Origin: DATAEE01 sp036258175
Lineage (GTDB): Bacteria; Acidobacteriota; Vicinamibacteria; Vicinamibacterales; 2-12-FULL-66-21
Direction: 5' to 3'
NCBI GenBank assembly: GCA_036258175.1
Contig: DATAEE010000027.1
Coordinates: 1-64,000, forward strand
DNA length: 64,000 nt
The notes under the pieces were generated by a model. It was not told the origin of the DNA and did not search any database. It was given only the letters and a program-made list of their open reading frames with translations. Below, piece after piece: positions 50,331 to 59,079 of the stretch. The translations under genes and the position numbers were made by a program. The stretch's first letter is position 1. Every line of letters starts with the position of its first letter.

Positions 50331-50938
50331 ATGCGTGTAGCGACAGCGACCCTGGTTGGTTTCCTGCTCGCATCCGGATCGGCGGCGGGGCAGGACGTCA
50401 CGGGTGGCGTCAAGGGAGGCGTGAACTTCGCGAGTCTCGTGTTCGACAGCGACGTCGCCGACCTCAACCTGGACAGCCGGGTTGGCCTTGTCGCGGGCGG
50501 ATTCGTGACGTGGCCGGTCAGTCCCCGGTTCGACATTCAGCCCGAAGCGCTCGTCCGCGTGAAGGGCGCCTCGTTCAGCGAATTTGGCGCCGACGCCGAC
50601 ATCGAGATCACCTACCTCGAGATCCCGATCCTGTTTCGCTATGGGTCGCCGATCTCTTCGGGGACATCGCTCAACTGTTCGGCGGGCCATCGCTCGCCTT
50701 CAAACTGAACGCCGAGGCAACCGGCGAGTTCCTGGACGTATCCGAAGACCAGGATATCGACGACGACGTGGAGAGCTTCGACTTCGGTCTCGTTCTCGGC
50801 GCCGGCATCGACGCGAGCCGCCTGACGTTCGACGGCCGCTACACGTGGGGACTGACCAGCATCGCCAACACGCCGGTCGAGGACGACGTCCAGGTCAAGA
50901 ACCGGACGTTTTCACTGATGATCGGCTTCCGCATCTGA
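50331..50938 (+). pseudogene. Outer membrane beta-barrel gene with a frameshift
   Basis: The ATG at 50331 (after AGAGG) starts a signal peptide and strands KGGVNFASLVFDSD to ITYLEIPILFRYGSP. Near 50675 the frame shifts; the second frame carries FGGPSLAFKLNAEATGEF to the barrel-like end VKNRTFSLMIGFRI. Together they give a PorT-like barrel of about 200 residues. A one-base deletion explains the break; a sequencing error is possible. Confidence 0.75.
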
Positions 50939-50941
50939 AGC

Positions 50942-50984
50942 CACGGATTACGCGGATCTAAAACAAGTCACGAATTACGCGGAT
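50942..50984. repeat. Two 16-base direct repeats
   Basis: CACGGATTACGCGGAT at 50942 and CACGAATTACGCGGAT at 50969, 27 bases apart. They lie just after the frameshifted barrel gene and are related in style to the CGCAGAT array at 39495. Confidence 0.6.
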
Positions 50985-51034
50985 TCTCGACCTACTGTCG
51001 CCGGAGTATCATCCTCCCTTCTAGACCCCCGGCC

Positions 51035-51165
51035 GGGCCGACCGAGAGCCGGGGTATGGGGCAGAGCCCCGGTCCCGGGGCGCGCACGGCGCGCCCGCGA
51101 GGGAGCGGAGCGGGGCGTAGGGGTCCCCGCGAGCGACCGAGCCGGGGAATGGGGCAGAGCCCCAT
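51035..51165 (+). repeat. Interspersed GC-rich repeat, copy 2, with a partial copy before it
   Basis: The full copy (51078-51165) has the modules of 6165-6251 in order: GCGCGC-ACG-GCGCGCC, GCGAGGGAGCGG, GCGACCGAGCCGGGG, and a closing hairpin GGGGC-AGA-GCCCC. A partial tail copy (51035-51072: GACCGAGAGCCGGGG then the same hairpin) precedes it. It ends 24 bases before the ATG of the binding lipoprotein, sense orientation, so again just upstream of a start codon. Confidence 0.85.
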
Positions 51166-51189
51166 CTAAAAAAGAAAGGGAGGGTCGCC

Positions 51190-52233
51190 ATGCGGACACG
51201 GACGCTCGCGATGCTGTTCGTCTGTTTCAGCCTGGCATGTGGCGGCGGGTCGTCAAGTCCGCGACCGGCGCAGCAGGGTCCGCCCGCGCGCGTCAAGATC
51301 GGCCTTCTGATGGACGACGTCGCGCAGGAACGGTGGCAGCGCGACCGGGACATCTTCATTGCGCGCGCAAAGGAGCTGCGAGCCGAAACGGTCGTCCGCG
51401 CGGCGGACAACGATCAGGCCAAGCAGCTCCAGCAGGCCGAAGAGCTGCTGAAAGAGGGGGTGAAGGTCCTGGTGGTCGTTCCGCACGATGCCGAGAAAGC
51501 AGCGGCGATCGTCGAGATCGCCAAGAAACAGAACGTGCCCGTGATCAGCTACGACCGTTTAATCCGCAATGCGGACGTCGATCTCTACGTCTCCTTCGAC
51601 AACGTCAAGGTCGGCGAGATGCAGGCGCGATACCTGCTGGACCGCGCGCCGAGAGGCAACTATCTCCTCATCGGCGGCGCGCCGACCGACAACAACGCCA
51701 AGCTGCTCCGCGAGGGGCAGATGAAGGTGCTGGAGCCCGCGATCAAGCGCGGCGACGTCAAGATCGTAGGCGACTACTGGGCCGACAACTGGGAAGCGGC
51801 GCCGGCCGAGCAACACACGGAGGCGACGCTCAAGAAGGTCCGCAACAACCTCGCCGCCGTCGTCGCGTCGAATGACGTCACGGCGGGTGGCGTCGTCCGC
51901 GCCCTCCAAAAACACAACCTCGCCGGCAAGGTGCTCGTGTCCGGCCAGGATGCGGAGCTTCCCGCCGTTCAACGACTGGTGGCTGGAACGCAGGCGATGA
52001 CCGTGTACAAGCGCATTACGCCGCTCGCACGGACGGCAGCACGTTCCGCCGTCGACCTCGCCGACGGCGACAAGGTGGACGGCACATCGACCGTCAACAA
52101 CGGCCGCAAGGACGTCCCAGCGCTCTTGCTCGACGGCATGCCCGTCGACAAGGAAAACGTCGAACAGACGGTCGTCGCCGACGGGTTTCACAAGAAGGAA
52201 GAGGTATTCGGGGCAGGGACACCTAAACCCTAG
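51190..52233 (+). CDS. xylF: Xylose-type sugar-binding lipoprotein
   Basis: 347 residues. Signal peptide with lipobox ending at Cys17 (FVCFSLAC), then the periplasmic-binding fold of the D-xylose/ribose group: KIGLLMDDVAQERWQRDRD, VISYDRLIRNADVDLYVSFD, and GGVVRALQKHNLAGKVLVSG. It would bind a pentose outside the membrane. No ABC permease or ATPase is encoded beside it, so transport or a sensing role is open. Start after AAAGGGAGGG. Confidence 0.85.
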   Translation: MRTRTLAMLFVCFSLACGGGSSSPRPAQQGPPARVKIGLLMDDVAQERWQRDRDIFIARAKELRAETVVRAADNDQAKQLQQAEELLKEGVKVLVVVPHDAEKAAAIVEIAKKQNVPVISYDRLIRNADVDLYVSFDNVKVGEMQARYLLDRAPRGNYLLIGGAPTDNNAKLLREGQMKVLEPAIKRGDVKIVGDYWADNWEAAPAEQHTEATLKKVRNNLAAVVASNDVTAGGVVRALQKHNLAGKVLVSGQDAELPAVQRLVAGTQAMTVYKRITPLARTAARSAVDLADGDKVDGTSTVNNGRKDVPALLLDGMPVDKENVEQTVVADGFHKKEEVFGAGTPKP

Positions 52234-52237
52234 CCCA

Positions 52238-52303
52238 CTGTTGATTGTTGAATGCTGATTGCCCAATTCATTCAGCAGTCAGCACGCCGCATTCAGCATT
52301 GAG
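52238..52303. repeat. AT-richer inverted repeat between convergent genes
   Basis: TTGAATGCTGA (near 52248) and TCAGCATTGAG (near 52293) form imperfect arms around a central region with further AGCAGTCAGCA repeats. The right arm includes the HAD stop codon. It may serve as a two-way terminator. Confidence 0.5.
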
Positions 52304-52979
52304 GTAGTTTCTCGACCAGCTCGTTCAGCGAGCCAATGCGCTCGCACGGATATTCCGTATAAAGGTTGAACGGGTCGAGGAGCATCGCTCGAATACCGGC
52401 CGCCCGGGCGCCGACGATGTCGACGTGGTAGATGTCGCCGACGTGGAGCGTGCTCTCGCGGCGGGCGCCGAGCCGTTCGAGCGTGTGCTCGAAGATGCGC
52501 GGGTCCGGCTTCTCGACACCTATCTCCGCTGAATCGATCACGCAGTCGACGCACTGCGCCAGGCCGAGCCGTTCGAACTTCGCGCAGAGTGTGCCGTTGG
52601 CGTTGGACACGACGGCAATCTGAAGCCCCATCCGCCGCACGCGTTCGAGGGCTGGCACGACGTCGGCTGGAATGGTTTCCCACAGATTGTGCTGGGAATG
52701 GTACGCGCGCAGCTCGTCCAGCGCGGCATCGCGCTGAGCGCTGGGTGGGATGCCCGCCGCTTCGAAGACGAGGTCGAAATACCGGCGGCCGCGCTTTTCG
52801 TCCGGGGCGGAACCAATGAGTGTCGGCTCATCGATCTGTTTGCGGATGCGCGGCTCACGCGCCGCGAGCGCCTCGGGCGTGGCCAGCAGGCCGTGTCCGG
52901 CCAGCACGGCGCTGACGCGACCCCAGTTCGGGAACACGATCACGCCGCCGGCGTCGAGAAACAGCGTCTTGATGTGCAT
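52293..52979 (-). CDS. HAD-family hydrolase with altered motif I
   Basis: 228 residues. Motif I is FLDAGGVIVF (DxG in place of DxD), motif II VVSNANGT, motif III/IV region GVEKPDPRIFEHTLERLG with HVGDIYHVDIVGARAAG. The second Asp of motif I, the general acid in phosphatases, is a Gly, so activity may differ (dehalogenase-like or another substrate). The start overlaps the amidohydrolase stop (TGATG). Confidence 0.85.
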   Translation of the reverse strand: MHIKTLFLDAGGVIVFPNWGRVSAVLAGHGLLATPEALAAREPRIRKQIDEPTLIGSAPDEKRGRRYFDLVFEAAGIPPSAQRDAALDELRAYHSQHNLWETIPADVVPALERVRRMGLQIAVVSNANGTLCAKFERLGLAQCVDCVIDSAEIGVEKPDPRIFEHTLERLGARRESTLHVGDIYHVDIVGARAAGIRAMLLDPFNLYTEYPCERIGSLNELVEKLPQC

Positions 52980-54331
52980 CAGCGCCCCTGGCTCCTGATG
53001 ACCGTGCCGCCCTTCATGACGAACGTCACGCGGTTCAGCACTCCGATGTCCGTCAGCGGGTCGCCGTCCACGGCGATGACGTCGGCGAACCGGCCCGGCT
53101 CCAGCGACCCCACACGATCGCCCCACCCCAGCAGCTCGGCAGCGTTGACTGTCGCGGCACGAATCACGTCAGCAGGACGGATGCCAGTTCGCGCCAGCGC
53201 ATCCAGCATGACCTTGGCGGCCTCGCCTCGCGTTTTGCCCCGATAGCGCATCCACATGTCCGATCCGGCGGCGATCTTCACGCCGGCTTTCGCCGCCCGT
53301 TGAACGAGCTTCGCGTGGTTCGCGGTAAACGCCGCGATCTGCTTCTCGATGCCCGCCTTCTCGGCGTCGGTCCACGCGCGCGGCGCCACGTAGACGTCAC
53401 GAAGCGCCTCAGCAGTCCAGGCGATTGGCACGAGCGTGATGCCTTTCTCTTGCATGCTCGTCAGCATGGCATCGGTCGCCTCGTCGCCGTGTTCGATGGA
53501 ATCCACTCCCCCATCGATCGCCGCCTGGATGCCGGCGGCGCTCGTCGCGTGCGCCGCGACCCGGATTCGCGCGCGGTGGGCGGCGGTGACAATCGCCGCG
53601 ATTTCCTCCTGGTCCAGCACCCGAGGACCATCGTCCGCGACGATCTTGATCACGTCCACGCCCGCCCCGAGCAGGCTGCCGACCGCTCGCCGCGCTTCGT
53701 CAGCGCCGCTTATCGGGATGAACTCCTCGTCGAGGATCGCGCTCTGATCATGGAGGCGAAGCGCGACCGCCTGGCCGCCGGGCGGCGTGACCTTGCGCCC
53801 CGAAGCGAGCACGCGCGGCCCCGGAACCCATCCCGCATCGATCGCGTCCTTCAGCGCGACGTCGCCATCGACGCCGGAGTGGCCGACGTTTCGCACAGTC
53901 GTGAAGCCGGCCTCCAGCATTTCGCGGGCATTCGCCGCGCCGATGAGGGCGCGTCGGGCCGGACCGAGCTGCGTGATCGAGATGATGATGTTCGCGCCGG
54001 CCCCGAACTGCTCGTCCATCCGCGCGAGCAGATGCGCGTGGCAATCGATGAGCCCCGGCATGACAATCGCCGTCCCAAGGTCGATCGTCGTCGCTCCGGC
54101 CGGCGCCTCGGATGTTATGTCGGCTGCGGGACCGGCCTGTGCGATCCGGCCATCCGCGACGAGCAGCGCATGGTTGGTCCGGTAGGTGCCCGTTTTGACG
54201 TCCAGCATGCGGGCTGCCTTGATTACCGTTGCGGTCGCCCCGGCTGGAGCCGGTGTCTGGCCGCCAGTAGCGGTGAGTGTCGTCGCGAAAACCCCGATGA
54301 GCGAAGTGAGACGGCTCATGACGAGAATCAT
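52979..54331 (-). CDS. Secreted amidohydrolase (imidazolonepropionase/prolidase-like)
   Basis: 450 residues. A signal sequence (SRLTSLIGVFATTLTATGG) is followed by a metal-dependent hydrolase barrel: HxH in GLIDCHAHLLA (about 92), the histidines in VAAHATSAAGIQAAIDGGVD and SIEHGDEATD, and the Asp in AAGSDMWMRYRG. Such periplasmic members cleave cyclic amides or Xaa-Pro peptides. Starts at 54331 or 54319 are possible. It shares a short divergent promoter region with adk. Confidence 0.85.
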   Translation of the reverse strand: MILVMSRLTSLIGVFATTLTATGGQTPAPAGATATVIKAARMLDVKTGTYRTNHALLVADGRIAQAGPAADITSEAPAGATTIDLGTAIVMPGLIDCHAHLLARMDEQFGAGANIIISITQLGPARRALIGAANAREMLEAGFTTVRNVGHSGVDGDVALKDAIDAGWVPGPRVLASGRKVTPPGGQAVALRLHDQSAILDEEFIPISGADEARRAVGSLLGAGVDVIKIVADDGPRVLDQEEIAAIVTAAHRARIRVAAHATSAAGIQAAIDGGVDSIEHGDEATDAMLTSMQEKGITLVPIAWTAEALRDVYVAPRAWTDAEKAGIEKQIAAFTANHAKLVQRAAKAGVKIAAGSDMWMRYRGKTRGEAAKVMLDALARTGIRPADVIRAATVNAAELLGWGDRVGSLEPGRFADVIAVDGDPLTDIGVLNRVTFVMKGGTVIRSQGR

Positions 54332-54370
54332 ATTCGGTCGGATTGCGATCCGGTTTACCATCGGACGCGA

Positions 54371-55030
54371 ATGGACCTCGTCCTCCTCGGTGCGCCCGGG
54401 TCGGGCAAAGGCACCCAGGCTGACCACCTCCAGCGCGAGATCGGGCTGACTCACATCGCCTCGGGCGATTTGTTCCGTCACCATCTGCAGCAGAAGACCG
54501 ACCTCGGGATTCAGGCCGGCGAGTTCATGACGCGCGGCGCGCTCGTGCCAGATCCGATCACGATTGCGATGCTGCGCGACCGGATCACTCAGCCGGATAC
54601 AACGAAGGGCGTTCTCCTCGACGGATTCCCACGGACGATGGAGCAGGCGATCGCACTCAACGAGATGATGTCCGGCCTCGGGCGGGACATCGACGCCGTG
54701 CTGTATGTCGAGGTGCCGGACGAGGAGCTGGTGGAGCGCTTGTCGGGACGGCTTATCTGCCGCGAGTGCCAGGTTCCGTTTCACCGGACGGCGAATCCGT
54801 TCCGGACTTGCCCGCAAGGCCGGTGCACCGGCGAGCATCTCTATCAACGCGCGGACGACACCCCCGACACCGTGCGCGCCCGTCTCGTCACGTATCACAA
54901 GCAGACCGCGCCCGTCATCGATTACTACCGGTTGATCAATCTGCTGATCACCGTGCCCGGCACCGGCGCGGTCGACGAGGTCAAACGCGCGACGCTCGAC
55001 GCCGTCAGGCGCCTTGCCAAGGAGAGCTGA
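54371..55030 (+). CDS. adk: Adenylate kinase, zinc-lid type
   Basis: 219 residues. P-loop GAPGSGKGTQ (about 7-16), LDGFPRT, and a long lid with four cysteines in CREC and CPQGRC positions that can hold zinc. It equilibrates ATP + AMP with two ADP. The stop overlaps the start of the polyP:AMP phosphotransferase gene (TGATG), an arrangement that couples the two enzymes. Confidence 0.95.
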   Translation: MDLVLLGAPGSGKGTQADHLQREIGLTHIASGDLFRHHLQQKTDLGIQAGEFMTRGALVPDPITIAMLRDRITQPDTTKGVLLDGFPRTMEQAIALNEMMSGLGRDIDAVLYVEVPDEELVERLSGRLICRECQVPFHRTANPFRTCPQGRCTGEHLYQRADDTPDTVRARLVTYHKQTAPVIDYYRLINLLITVPGTGAVDEVKRATLDAVRRLAKES

Positions 55031-56571
55031 TGTTCGAAGCTGCCGAACTCGGTCAGGAGATCCCGAAAGACAAATACAAGGCGAGTGTTCCCACGCTCCG
55101 CACCGAACTGCTCGAGGTGCAGCGACAGCTGACGGCCGCCCGCTTCCCCGTCATCGTCATCTTCGGCGGCGTGGACGGCGCCGGGAAGGGCGAGACCGTC
55201 AACCTGTTGAACGAGTGGATGGATCCGCGATGGATCGTCACGCGTGCGTACGGTGAGCCGTCCGATGAGGAGAGCGAGCGCCCTGAATACTGGCGCTACT
55301 GGCGGGACCTCCCGCGCAAGGGCCGCATCGGTCTATTCCTGAGCTCCTGGTACTCACGGCCGCTGCTGGATCGGGTGTATCGGCGTATCGGCCGCGCCGC
55401 GTTCGACAAGGAGCTCGACCGGATCGCGGCCTTCGAACGAACGTTGACCGACGACGGGGCGCTGATCCTCAAGTTCTGGATGCATCTCGGCAAGCGCGCG
55501 CAGAAGAAACTCCTGCGGAAGCTGGAGAGAGATCCCCTCACCAGCTGGCGTGTAACGAAGTTGCAGTGGCAGCACTGGCGCATGTACGGCAAGTTTGTGG
55601 CCGCGGCGGAGCGCGCATTGCAGCGAACGAGCACGGTCGACGCGCCGTGGACGATCGTGGAAGGGGCCGACGAAGCCTATCGAAGCCTTACGGTCGCGAC
55701 GACGATACGGAATGCGGTTCGACAGGCGCTCGAGCAGAAGCGCGGGGAGGCGCCAACGCTGAAGCTCGTCGGTGGATCGGGAAAATCCATCCGCGCCAGA
55801 GAGACGGCTTCACGACCCCAGGCGGCGACTGCGGCGCGACTCTCGGGGACCGCGCCTGGACCCACGATCCTCAGCAATCTCGATATGTCGCAGACGATCC
55901 CCAAGAAGAAGTTCGCGACCGAGCTCGAGAAGTATCAGGGGCGGCTGAATCGCCTGCAGCGGAAGGCCCTCGCGAAGGGTGTCTCGACAATCATGGTGTT
56001 CGAGGGCTGGGACGCTGCCGGGAAGGGCGGGGCGATCCGGCGCGTCACCGGCGCCCTGGACGCGCGATCGTACCAGGTCATCCCGATTGCGGCCCCTACC
56101 GACGAGGAGCGGGCGCAGCATTATCTCTGGCGGTTCTGGCGCCATCTCTCGCGCGCGGGGCGGCTCACCATCTTCGATCGCAGCTGGTACGGCCGCGTGC
56201 TCGTGGAGCGGGTCGAAGGCTTCGCGGCGGAGCAGGAATGGAAGCGCGCCTACTCCGAGATCGGCGAGTTCGAAGAAGACCTAGTCGAGTACGGGATCGT
56301 CCTGGTCAAGTACTGGGTGCACATCACGCAGGACGAGCAGCTCCGCCGCTTCAAGGAGCGCGAGAAAGCGGACTACAAGCAGTGGAAGCTGACCGACGAG
56401 GACTGGCGCAACCGCGCGAAGTGGGCGGACTACGAGCGCGCGGTCAACGAGATGGTGGAGCGGACCAGTACCCGGCTCGCGCCGTGGACGCTGGTTGAAG
56501 GCAACGACAAGTACTTCGCGAGACTGAAGGTCTTAAAGACGGCCTGCGACGCGCTCGAGGCTGCGGTGTAG
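55030..56571 (+). CDS. pap: Polyphosphate:AMP phosphotransferase (two-domain PPK2, class II)
   Basis: 513 residues with two fused PPK2 domains. Domain 1 (about 15-235) has GGVDGAGKGETVNLLNEWMD and LSSWYSRPLL; domain 2 (about 285-505) has FEGWDAAGKGGAIRRVTG and IFDRSWYGRVLVERVEGF. In class II enzymes the C-terminal domain is the catalytic one; it makes ADP from AMP and polyphosphate. A linker of about 50 residues (240-290) joins them. ATG at 55030 overlaps the adk stop. Confidence 0.93.
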   Translation: MFEAAELGQEIPKDKYKASVPTLRTELLEVQRQLTAARFPVIVIFGGVDGAGKGETVNLLNEWMDPRWIVTRAYGEPSDEESERPEYWRYWRDLPRKGRIGLFLSSWYSRPLLDRVYRRIGRAAFDKELDRIAAFERTLTDDGALILKFWMHLGKRAQKKLLRKLERDPLTSWRVTKLQWQHWRMYGKFVAAAERALQRTSTVDAPWTIVEGADEAYRSLTVATTIRNAVRQALEQKRGEAPTLKLVGGSGKSIRARETASRPQAATAARLSGTAPGPTILSNLDMSQTIPKKKFATELEKYQGRLNRLQRKALAKGVSTIMVFEGWDAAGKGGAIRRVTGALDARSYQVIPIAAPTDEERAQHYLWRFWRHLSRAGRLTIFDRSWYGRVLVERVEGFAAEQEWKRAYSEIGEFEEDLVEYGIVLVKYWVHITQDEQLRRFKEREKADYKQWKLTDEDWRNRAKWADYERAVNEMVERTSTRLAPWTLVEGNDKYFARLKVLKTACDALEAAV

Positions 56572-56582
56572 TCACGCAGGCG

Positions 56583-57161
56583 CTAGCGCCGTTCGCCGAG
56601 CGCTCGATCAATTTGCGGCACGAGCTCATCGTACATTTGGAGCAGCTGGGGCTCCCACAGCACGATGTCGCCGTAGTAGGAGGTCAAGCCCTCAAAGTTC
56701 TCTTCCATGGGGCGCAGGTAGATCGCCTGCATGATGCCTCCCGTCATTCCCAGATACGTCCGCTGCAGGCCGTAGGCGCGAGACAGTCCAAGAGCGAGGT
56801 CCGGGTCGATGTGTGCGAGCGCCTGCGTGGCCAGCGCAAGGTCCCACGCGGTCTGCTCGAAGAACACCGGCTGCAGTCCCCGGATCTGGATGTTCTCCGC
56901 TGTGCGCTTCTTCGGATCCGCTGCGAAGTAGGCTCTCAACTCCTTCAGCAGCCCGGCGTGATAGTCCTTCACGCCCTCGACAGCCTTGCGGTTCCTGAGA
57001 ATCTCCGATCGGAAGCCGCGCAGCGATGCCTCCGCCAGTTCACGGTCGCGGGCACGCTCGCGCCACTGCTCGGCCATCAGCGCAAGGAACACCCCGAGGC
57101 TGATGAGAACCACCTCGAGGACGATCTTCAGCAGCCAACCGGACCTGGACGCCTTGTCCAT
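56583..57161 (-). CDS. Single-pass membrane protein of unknown function
   Basis: 192 residues. One membrane helix near 11-28 (KIVLEVVLISLGVFLALMA), then a mainly helical domain (EQWRERARDRELAEASLRGF and on). The pattern occurs in many uncharacterised acidobacterial and proteobacterial proteins. Convergent with pap, downstream of the beta-propeller operon by 31 bases. Confidence 0.7.
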   Translation of the reverse strand: MDKASRSGWLLKIVLEVVLISLGVFLALMAEQWRERARDRELAEASLRGFRSEILRNRKAVEGVKDYHAGLLKELRAYFAADPKKRTAENIQIRGLQPVFFEQTAWDLALATQALAHIDPDLALGLSRAYGLQRTYLGMTGGIMQAIYLRPMEENFEGLTSYYGDIVLWEPQLLQMYDELVPQIDRALGERR

Positions 57162-57192
57162 GCGGGACGGATTCTATCCCGCAGCCGTCGGA

Positions 57193-59061
57193 TTAGGGCA
57201 ACCGGAACGCCGCCATTTCCTCGCCGTTACGAACCAGGAGGACGTTGCCGACGAGCACGGGATGGTTCCAGGTCTTGCCCTCGATGGCCTTGAACCGCGC
57301 AACCTCGGTGAACTGATCGGGAGTGGCCTTCACGAGCGCGAGCTCGCCTTCTTCCGACACCACCAGCAGCAGATCCTGTTCGGCAAGCAGAATCATCTGC
57401 CCGTTGCCGTAGCGTCCGCCCTTCCACTTGCGCGCGCCGTCCTGAAGATCGATGCACGAGAGGATGCTGCCATCGAAACCGAACGCGAGTCCCTTGTGGA
57501 CCACGAAGTCGTTGAAGTACGGCTTCAACCCGCGCGAGTTCCAGCGCTCCTGGAGCGTCCATCCGTCAGATCCGTGGGCGACCGCAACGCGGCGTATCCC
57601 GCCGCTACCCATTCCGTCGCCGTGAGCTAGAAGCACGTCGCCGTCCGCAGTTCGAGCCGGCTGCACGATGCTGACGCTCGGCTCCCCTGAATGCTCCCAG
57701 AGGACCTTGCCGTCGGCCGGCGCGACGCTCGTCGTGCGACGTCCGCGCAGCAGCAACACCTGGTCGACGCCGTCAATCGTCATCAGATGCGGCGAGCTGT
57801 AACCGGCACCCTCGGGTGGACCTATCCACCGCTGCTTGCCCGTGAGAGCGTCGTAAGCGATCAGGCGGCCGGAAACAGCGACGATGACCGTGTGGCCGAC
57901 CACCAGCGGCGAGCCGGCAAAACCCCACATCGGGATTTCCTCGTCCGTGTCGGCCGCCGCATTTCGCGACCAGATCCGGGCGCCGCTGCTGGCGTCCAGC
58001 GCGTTGACGACACCTGTCGCACCCATCGTGTAGACGCGGCCGCCGCTGAGAGTGGGCGTCGCGCGCGGGCCGGCGCCGGCGTTGGACTCCCAGAACCGTA
58101 TCGGGTCGCGGTGTCTCCACACCGGCTTGCCCGAGGCCGCGTTGTAGGCGGCGACGATTTCATCCGGACCGCGCTGCTCCTGTGTGTAAATCAAGTCGCC
58201 GGAGACCGCGAAGGACGACCAACCCGGACCGATCGGCCGTCGCCACATCTCGACCGGCGGCGATTGAGACCAGTCGGTCTTGATTCTCACACCGGGGATG
58301 ACACTGTTGCGTCCGGGACCTCGGAAGCCCGGCCAGGTGGCTCGGGTCACAACGGCTGCCGGCGCAGGCGGTTCGATCTTCGCTGGCGCTGCGACGGCCG
58401 GCGCAACTGGCGCCGGCTTGGCGGAATCTTTCGTATCGACAGGCGGCTCGGCGGTTTTCTCCGCCGGAGTGTCGACCGGTGGCGGAGCCGGCGGTGGCGC
58501 CTTGGGTTCCTCGTCCGCCTGAGCGAGCAGTCGTTCTTCGGGAGTCGCCGTCCATCGCCAGTGGAAATCTGAACCGACGCCCCTGATGCCGTCGGTGCGC
58601 AACAGCGTGAATGCCGCACACGTGATCACGGTGGCGGCCGCCATCGAAACGCGTCGCGGTGCGACGGTCAGGCGGCGGGTACTCACGGCCCACACGACCA
58701 ACGCGAGGGTCAGCACCGGGAAGGCGTAGACCGGGAGCATCCTTCCCATCATGCCGCCCGCAATGGACGGGTGAACGACACGCTCTGTCACGGCAAGCGC
58801 AACGGTCGCCAGGACGATGGCGCCTATGCGCTCGACCCAGGGCGCGCGGCTGAAGAACAGCCACCACAGAACGATCGCCAGCGCGCCAAGCATTCCTCCC
58901 ATCACCCCCAGCATCGCGATCGACAAACCGAAGATCGTGGCCTCGCCCGCGACGATGGGGAGGACAAACCGTGCGATCGCGACGAAGATCCCGAGGACTG
59001 CTCCGGGCCACAGGCGAAGAGGCTTGCGGGGCTTTGGGTTGTCGGTCTGTATGTTGGACAT
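57193..59061 (-). CDS. Membrane-anchored PQQ-like beta-propeller protein A
   Basis: 622 residues. Four to five membrane helices (about 15-165), a Pro/Ala/Glu-rich linker (about 175-235), and an eight-blade-type propeller (about 240-620) with WSSFAVSGDLIYTQEQRG, SRNAAADTDEEIPMWGF and DLQDGARKWKGGRYGNGQ. It is closely similar along its length to the protein at 60105-61880. Function unknown; such propellers serve as periplasmic enzymes or scaffolds. The last 40 residues of the two are almost the same. Confidence 0.82.
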   Translation of the reverse strand: MSNIQTDNPKPRKPLRLWPGAVLGIFVAIARFVLPIVAGEATIFGLSIAMLGVMGGMLGALAIVLWWLFFSRAPWVERIGAIVLATVALAVTERVVHPSIAGGMMGRMLPVYAFPVLTLALVVWAVSTRRLTVAPRRVSMAAATVITCAAFTLLRTDGIRGVGSDFHWRWTATPEERLLAQADEEPKAPPPAPPPVDTPAEKTAEPPVDTKDSAKPAPVAPAVAAPAKIEPPAPAAVVTRATWPGFRGPGRNSVIPGVRIKTDWSQSPPVEMWRRPIGPGWSSFAVSGDLIYTQEQRGPDEIVAAYNAASGKPVWRHRDPIRFWESNAGAGPRATPTLSGGRVYTMGATGVVNALDASSGARIWSRNAAADTDEEIPMWGFAGSPLVVGHTVIVAVSGRLIAYDALTGKQRWIGPPEGAGYSSPHLMTIDGVDQVLLLRGRRTTSVAPADGKVLWEHSGEPSVSIVQPARTADGDVLLAHGDGMGSGGIRRVAVAHGSDGWTLQERWNSRGLKPYFNDFVVHKGLAFGFDGSILSCIDLQDGARKWKGGRYGNGQMILLAEQDLLLVVSEEGELALVKATPDQFTEVARFKAIEGKTWNHPVLVGNVLLVRNGEEMAAFRLP

Positions 59062-59079
59062 AACCTTATGGAAGCACTG

